Shown in pieces: positions 61,901-64,000 of a stretch of 64,000 bases of DNA. The DNA lies in NCBI GenBank assembly GCA_964351985.1, contig CAYGPR010000009.1, positions 1 to 64,000 of the forward strand. Direction: 5' to 3'. This DNA comes from Meishania sp964351985 (lineage in GTDB: Bacteria > Bacteroidota > Bacteroidia > Flavobacteriales > Flavobacteriaceae). How positions within the stretch are numbered: position 1 is the stretch's first letter; every line of letters begins with the position of its first letter. The position numbers and the translations under genes were made by a program. Under the pieces are notes generated by a model. That model did no database searches, was not told the DNA's origin, and saw only the letters and a list, made by a program, of their open reading frames with translations.

Positions 61901-64000
61901 ACCGAAATCACCTCGAATTTATGGGCGGTATCGGTTAAAAGCATGCCACGGGTCTTGTCTCCCTTTGGAGCATTGAGTCCGATATAGGTCGTATATGGCG
62001 AATAAGGTTTCGTAAAGACATCAGTACTGAAATCGCCACCGTTCTCATAAACTTTTGTGATAAATGCCGCGGTCAACATGCCCGGGGCCTGACTGTTCAA
62101 TTGCGGATCGATACTAAAACCGGTTTTGCCTTCGGCATCGATTCTTCCATCGAAAACGACTTGGTCTTCCACGGAAAAACTTCGGGTCGGGTCGTCAAAA
62201 ATATAACCCGGAAATTTATCGAATTTCGTCGTTGTAGGATTGAATTTCGCCGTAATATCGGCCTTCAGATTCTTGGCGACCGCACCATGCAACCATTTGA
62301 CCTCCAAATCACCCTGTATCGGTTTACGGCCCGAGAGCACCTCTTGATCAAACTCGGTCTTGATCTTTAAACGATTGGGTTTAATGGTTTCGATTTTCAG
62401 AGTCTTCGTAAAAGATGCCCCACCCACCGAGACTTTGGCAAGCCAATTTCCGGTCGGGGCATTTTCGTCGGTCTTTAAATCAAAATGATAGAAATTGTTA
62501 AGCGCAACAGTTTTTACCTCACGATGTACGACCTTATTGTACGGGTCTAACAATTCTAACTTTACGGGATGATTTGAAGGAAGTTTATTCGCTTGATCGT
62601 TCAACATAAAGGATAGGAAAATTCGATCCCCCGGTCGCCAAACTCCGCGTTCGCCGAAAATGAAGCCTTTGATTCCCTTTTGAAGTTCTACTCCTGAAAC
62701 CTTGAATTTACTGACAGAAAGCACATTGCCGTCGTTCAATTTGACATAGGTCTTTTGGCCTTTGTTCTTGGCAATGCCGAAATAAGCTAGCTTTTCGGAA
62801 TCGTAGATGGCGGTGCCGTCAACATCGGTAACGACACTGCCTATTGGCTGCTGTTGAAAATTGTAAAAGGTAACCTCGGCTCCCGCAATAGGTTGGGTAT
62901 TTAAAATGTCATTCACGGCCACGAAATAGCTTTTGTTCGCTCCTTTTTTGACTGTTACCCCGATATCTGAAGCCAATATATTGATACCAACTTTTTTGTC
63001 GTAGTAATACGATTTATCACAGGGGTTTTCACGTTCGTTCCAATTGTAATCATAATAATAGTCTTCGTAGTAGGTCTCGATGCCATCCCACGAACTGTCT
63101 TCTTGTTCTTCGTCAAAATTTTCGTTTTCTTCGGTTTCGGGGTTGAAATTGGTACTGTCACATTTGTATGAGCTATACTCAGGTTTGAAATTGAATTCGA
63201 CACGATATATGGCTCCAACTTCAGGGGAAATCAACGATTTTAGATCCAATGCATGGGCCGACCATTTTCCGTTGGCGTTCGAAAGATTGTTTTGCAACAC
63301 GATTTTTTTGGTAGCGATGGGTCTTGCCACTGAACGTAAATTGTAATTACCGTTCAAGTTATTTCCTTGTAGGAATTGCAGGATGTTATTTTCATAAATT
63401 TTAAGCACCGAAATATCAACGGCTTTCAGGTTGACCGCTTCAAAATTGATTTTCAGATTACTTGATGAAGGAAGAATCGTTCCGTTTGAGAGTAGACGTA
63501 CCTGCGGTTTGATTTGTTCAAAGGCCACACGATCTTCGAATTTCCATTTTAATTTGTAACCATCGACACTTTCGATACCCTCAAAAACTTCAAGATTGGC
63601 CGTTCCTTTGAGTTCTGTGGATGGATAGACCTTCAACGTATTGCCATCGACGGAATATCTAGGGCTGGCATCGCCTTCGAGTAGCACAAGGCCTTTGAAG
63701 TTTTGTCCTTTTTTAATAGGGTCGGAAAAATTGACCAGCACCAGTTGTGTTTCTCCGGTTTCAACGGTTGCATCCAAGACCGTAAAATTGTTTTTTCCAG
63801 GGACTTTGATGGTGTTACTGCCCGAGCTTTCGATATCGAATTTGCTTCCATCCCAAGAAATTTCAAGTTTTGAGTCTTCCTCATATCTCTGGATACTATC
63901 AATCTTGAACTGGAATTGAGTACCTTCCTTGACAGCATCATCGAACTTTACTGGAATGGTTTTTCCCTTATGTTTTACCTGAAGCAGTCGCTTGGCGGTT
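58987..64000 (-). CDS. Bacterial alpha-2-macroglobulin with thioester, N-terminus outside window
   Basis: Large protease-trapping protein of the bacterial alpha-2-macroglobulin family, about 1670 residues visible; the frame is open to base 64000, so the N-terminus and signal are missing. An internal TTG at 63777 is not the true start. MG2 carries FGERGVWRPGDRIFLSF; the bait and MG7-10 region is followed by the thioester motif Cys-Val-Glu-Gln in HGCVEQTTSG (Cys codon 60316-60318), the alpha-alpha toroid with RPNGGFSYWPG, and a receptor-binding-type C-terminal domain (YLPGIQAEAMYDNDYVVRTTGQW). In E. coli the orthologue is paired with PBP1C; pbpC is 3 kb away here. Confidence 0.93.
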   Translation of the reverse strand, partial: TAKRLLQVKHKGKTIPVKFDDAVKEGTQFQFKIDSIQRYEEDSKLEISWDGSKFDIESSGSNTIKVPGKNNFTVLDATVETGETQLVLVNFSDPIKKGQNFKGLVLLEGDASPRYSVDGNTLKVYPSTELKGTANLEVFEGIESVDGYKLKWKFEDRVAFEQIKPQVRLLSNGTILPSSSNLKINFEAVNLKAVDISVLKIYENNILQFLQGNNLNGNYNLRSVARPIATKKIVLQNNLSNANGKWSAHALDLKSLISPEVGAIYRVEFNFKPEYSSYKCDSTNFNPETEENENFDEEQEDSSWDGIETYYEDYYYDYNWNERENPCDKSYYYDKKVGINILASDIGVTVKKGANKSYFVAVNDILNTQPIAGAEVTFYNFQQQPIGSVVTDVDGTAIYDSEKLAYFGIAKNKGQKTYVKLNDGNVLSVSKFKVSGVELQKGIKGFIFGERGVWRPGDRIFLSFMLNDQANKLPSNHPVKLELLDPYNKVVHREVKTVALNNFYHFDLKTDENAPTGNWLAKVSVGGASFTKTLKIETIKPNRLKIKTEFDQEVLSGRKPIQGDLEVKWLHGAVAKNLKADITAKFNPTTTKFDKFPGYIFDDPTRSFSVEDQVVFDGRIDAEGKTGFSIDPQLNSQAPGMLTAAFITKVYENGGDFSTDVFTKPYSPYTTYIGLNAPKGDKTRGMLLTDTAHKFEVISVDEKGNPKATKNLKVSVHKVEWRWWWDTSADNLSNYSSSNYYEKVFEETISTNSSGKGSFNFELKYPQWGRYLVRVEDANGGHATGKAIYIDWPGWAGKSRKNDPSAATMLVFSTDKEQYNVGETATVTFPSSEGGRALVTVENGTEVLESLWVETAKGETKFQLLMRELYTPNVFIHISLLQPHAKTLNDNPIRLYGVVPVSVENPATKIEPQISMPEVLRPEETITLKVGEKNKKTITYSIAIVDEGLLDLTRFKTPNPWNTFYAHEALGVKTWDVYDDVIGAFGGRIDQVFAIGGDGELAGAKNKKANRFEPMVVHLGPFSLKEGETKSHEIKIPKYIGSVRTMVVAGNPEKEAYGMAEKTTPVRKPLMVLASLPRKITPGEKVTLPVTVFAMENKVKNVSINIKKDKAFTVDGNNTQTLSFSQPDEKMVYFDLDVSDFKGIGKVVIEASGNGEKASYEVEIDVVNPNPVTTEVQDIVLNANGSQTITLETFGISGSNSAQVEFSTLPPMNFNGRMQYLVRYPHGCVEQTTSGAFPQLFLTDIFDVDANRKNRIQANVESAIKRLGGFQRPNGGFSYWPGQNYANDWGTTYAGHFMLEAEKKGYVLPIGFKSSWVKYQQNIAKQWRTGTNNADLAQAYRLYTLALSGNADVASMNRLRETGNLSNEAKYRLAATYGLIGQVNVANQLLSNATLDFKEYKYNYYTYGSSDRNRAMALETLVLLKDKSKAQQMAKTVAQSLSADQWMSTQSTAYSLLAMAKFAEMVGGKGIKASMTVNGKSENVGTSKTLASRNLEIKKGSNSITLKNDEGNTLYVSLINNGILPVGEEKIVQRNLKASMDFKGRDGSRIDATKIMQGTDFVAEVTLTNTSSNNLKDMALTEIFPSGWEIVNTRFTDFGEFADNKVTHTDIRDDRANFYFDMKKNEMKTFKVLLNASYLGKYYLPGIQAEAMYDNDYVVRTTGQWVEVVQ

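Noticed and set aside
1..64000. Phage, integrative element or defence island
   Set aside because: No integrase, transposase, restriction, toxin-antitoxin or phage structural gene was recognised, and gene content is housekeeping and envelope.

Overview
The window reads as a chromosomal segment of a marine-type Flavobacteriaceae bacterium (phylum Bacteroidota). Supporting signs are three TonB-dependent receptors with an N-terminal carboxypeptidase-regulatory-like domain, many Bacteroidota-style lipoproteins, the gene order ileS / traR-dksA / lspA, a type 2 isoleucyl-tRNA synthetase, and TAnnTTTG boxes (the Bacteroidota -7 element) just upstream of many starts. The DNA looks chromosomal throughout. 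I found no rRNA, tRNA, phage, insertion sequence, CRISPR or classical defence locus. There is one 10-N assembly gap inside gdhA.

Layout. 1-7.1 kb: a truncated TonB receptor divergent from a secreted endonuclease/exonuclease/phosphatase-fold protein, then a DUF1080 protein, a small membrane protein and a full-length TonB receptor. 7.2-13.6 kb (minus): pgi, an M23 peptidase lipoprotein, tryptophan 2,3-dioxygenase, a DUF3108 protein and 4-hydroxyphenylpyruvate dioxygenase. 13.8-17.9 kb: a patatin/POTRA/beta-barrel fusion overlapping uvrC. 18.3-24.2 kb: a candidate 28-residue membrane protein, 5-formyl-THF cyclo-ligase, lspA, a GIN-domain protein, traR/dksA and ileS. 24.3-30.6 kb: a LEA-like small lipoprotein, a TonB receptor, recO, gdhA and a cystathionine gamma-synthase-type enzyme. 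30.6-38.2 kb: small housekeeping genes (DUF3298 lipoprotein, DinB, ArsC/Spx-like, EamA, DUF763, thioesterase, nitronate monooxygenase, YheT-like hydrolase, cytochrome c lipoprotein). 38.2-46.6 kb: GH20 hexosaminidase, an AraC regulator, a serine hydrolase, a SulP transporter, and a phytanoyl-CoA-dioxygenase-like enzyme divergent from a second AraC regulator; then a lipocalin-like lipoprotein and DUF421. 46.7-53.5 kb: a two-repeat lipoprotein, gpsA, an AT-rich peptidase-like lipoprotein, glpD and glpK. 53.6-64 kb: pbpC, an ABM-domain protein, a small unknown, cvpA-like, a Gly-X-Asp/Asn repeat lipoprotein, and a large thioester-containing alpha-2-macroglobulin whose N-terminus lies outside the window.

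How the parts fit. Central metabolism is represented by pgi, gdhA, glpK/glpD/gpsA and the transsulfuration enzyme. Aromatic amino acid breakdown is represented by Trp and Tyr-pathway dioxygenases two genes apart. The cell envelope is represented by lspA, pbpC, M23, alpha-2-macroglobulin, patatin-barrel and the TonB receptors. Several short intergenic spaces are occupied by a family of palindromic repeats built around GCAATCTGTT / AACAGATTGC. The most notable single observation is the ileS active-site signature, which reads GIHH instead of HxGH, the swapped form linked to mupirocin hyper-resistance. No wholly new multi-gene system is evident; the strongest candidates for novelty are the repeat family, a shared 16-base motif beside two terminators, the Gly-X-Asp/Asn lipoprotein, the tandem-repeat lipoprotein and the tiny membrane ORF.
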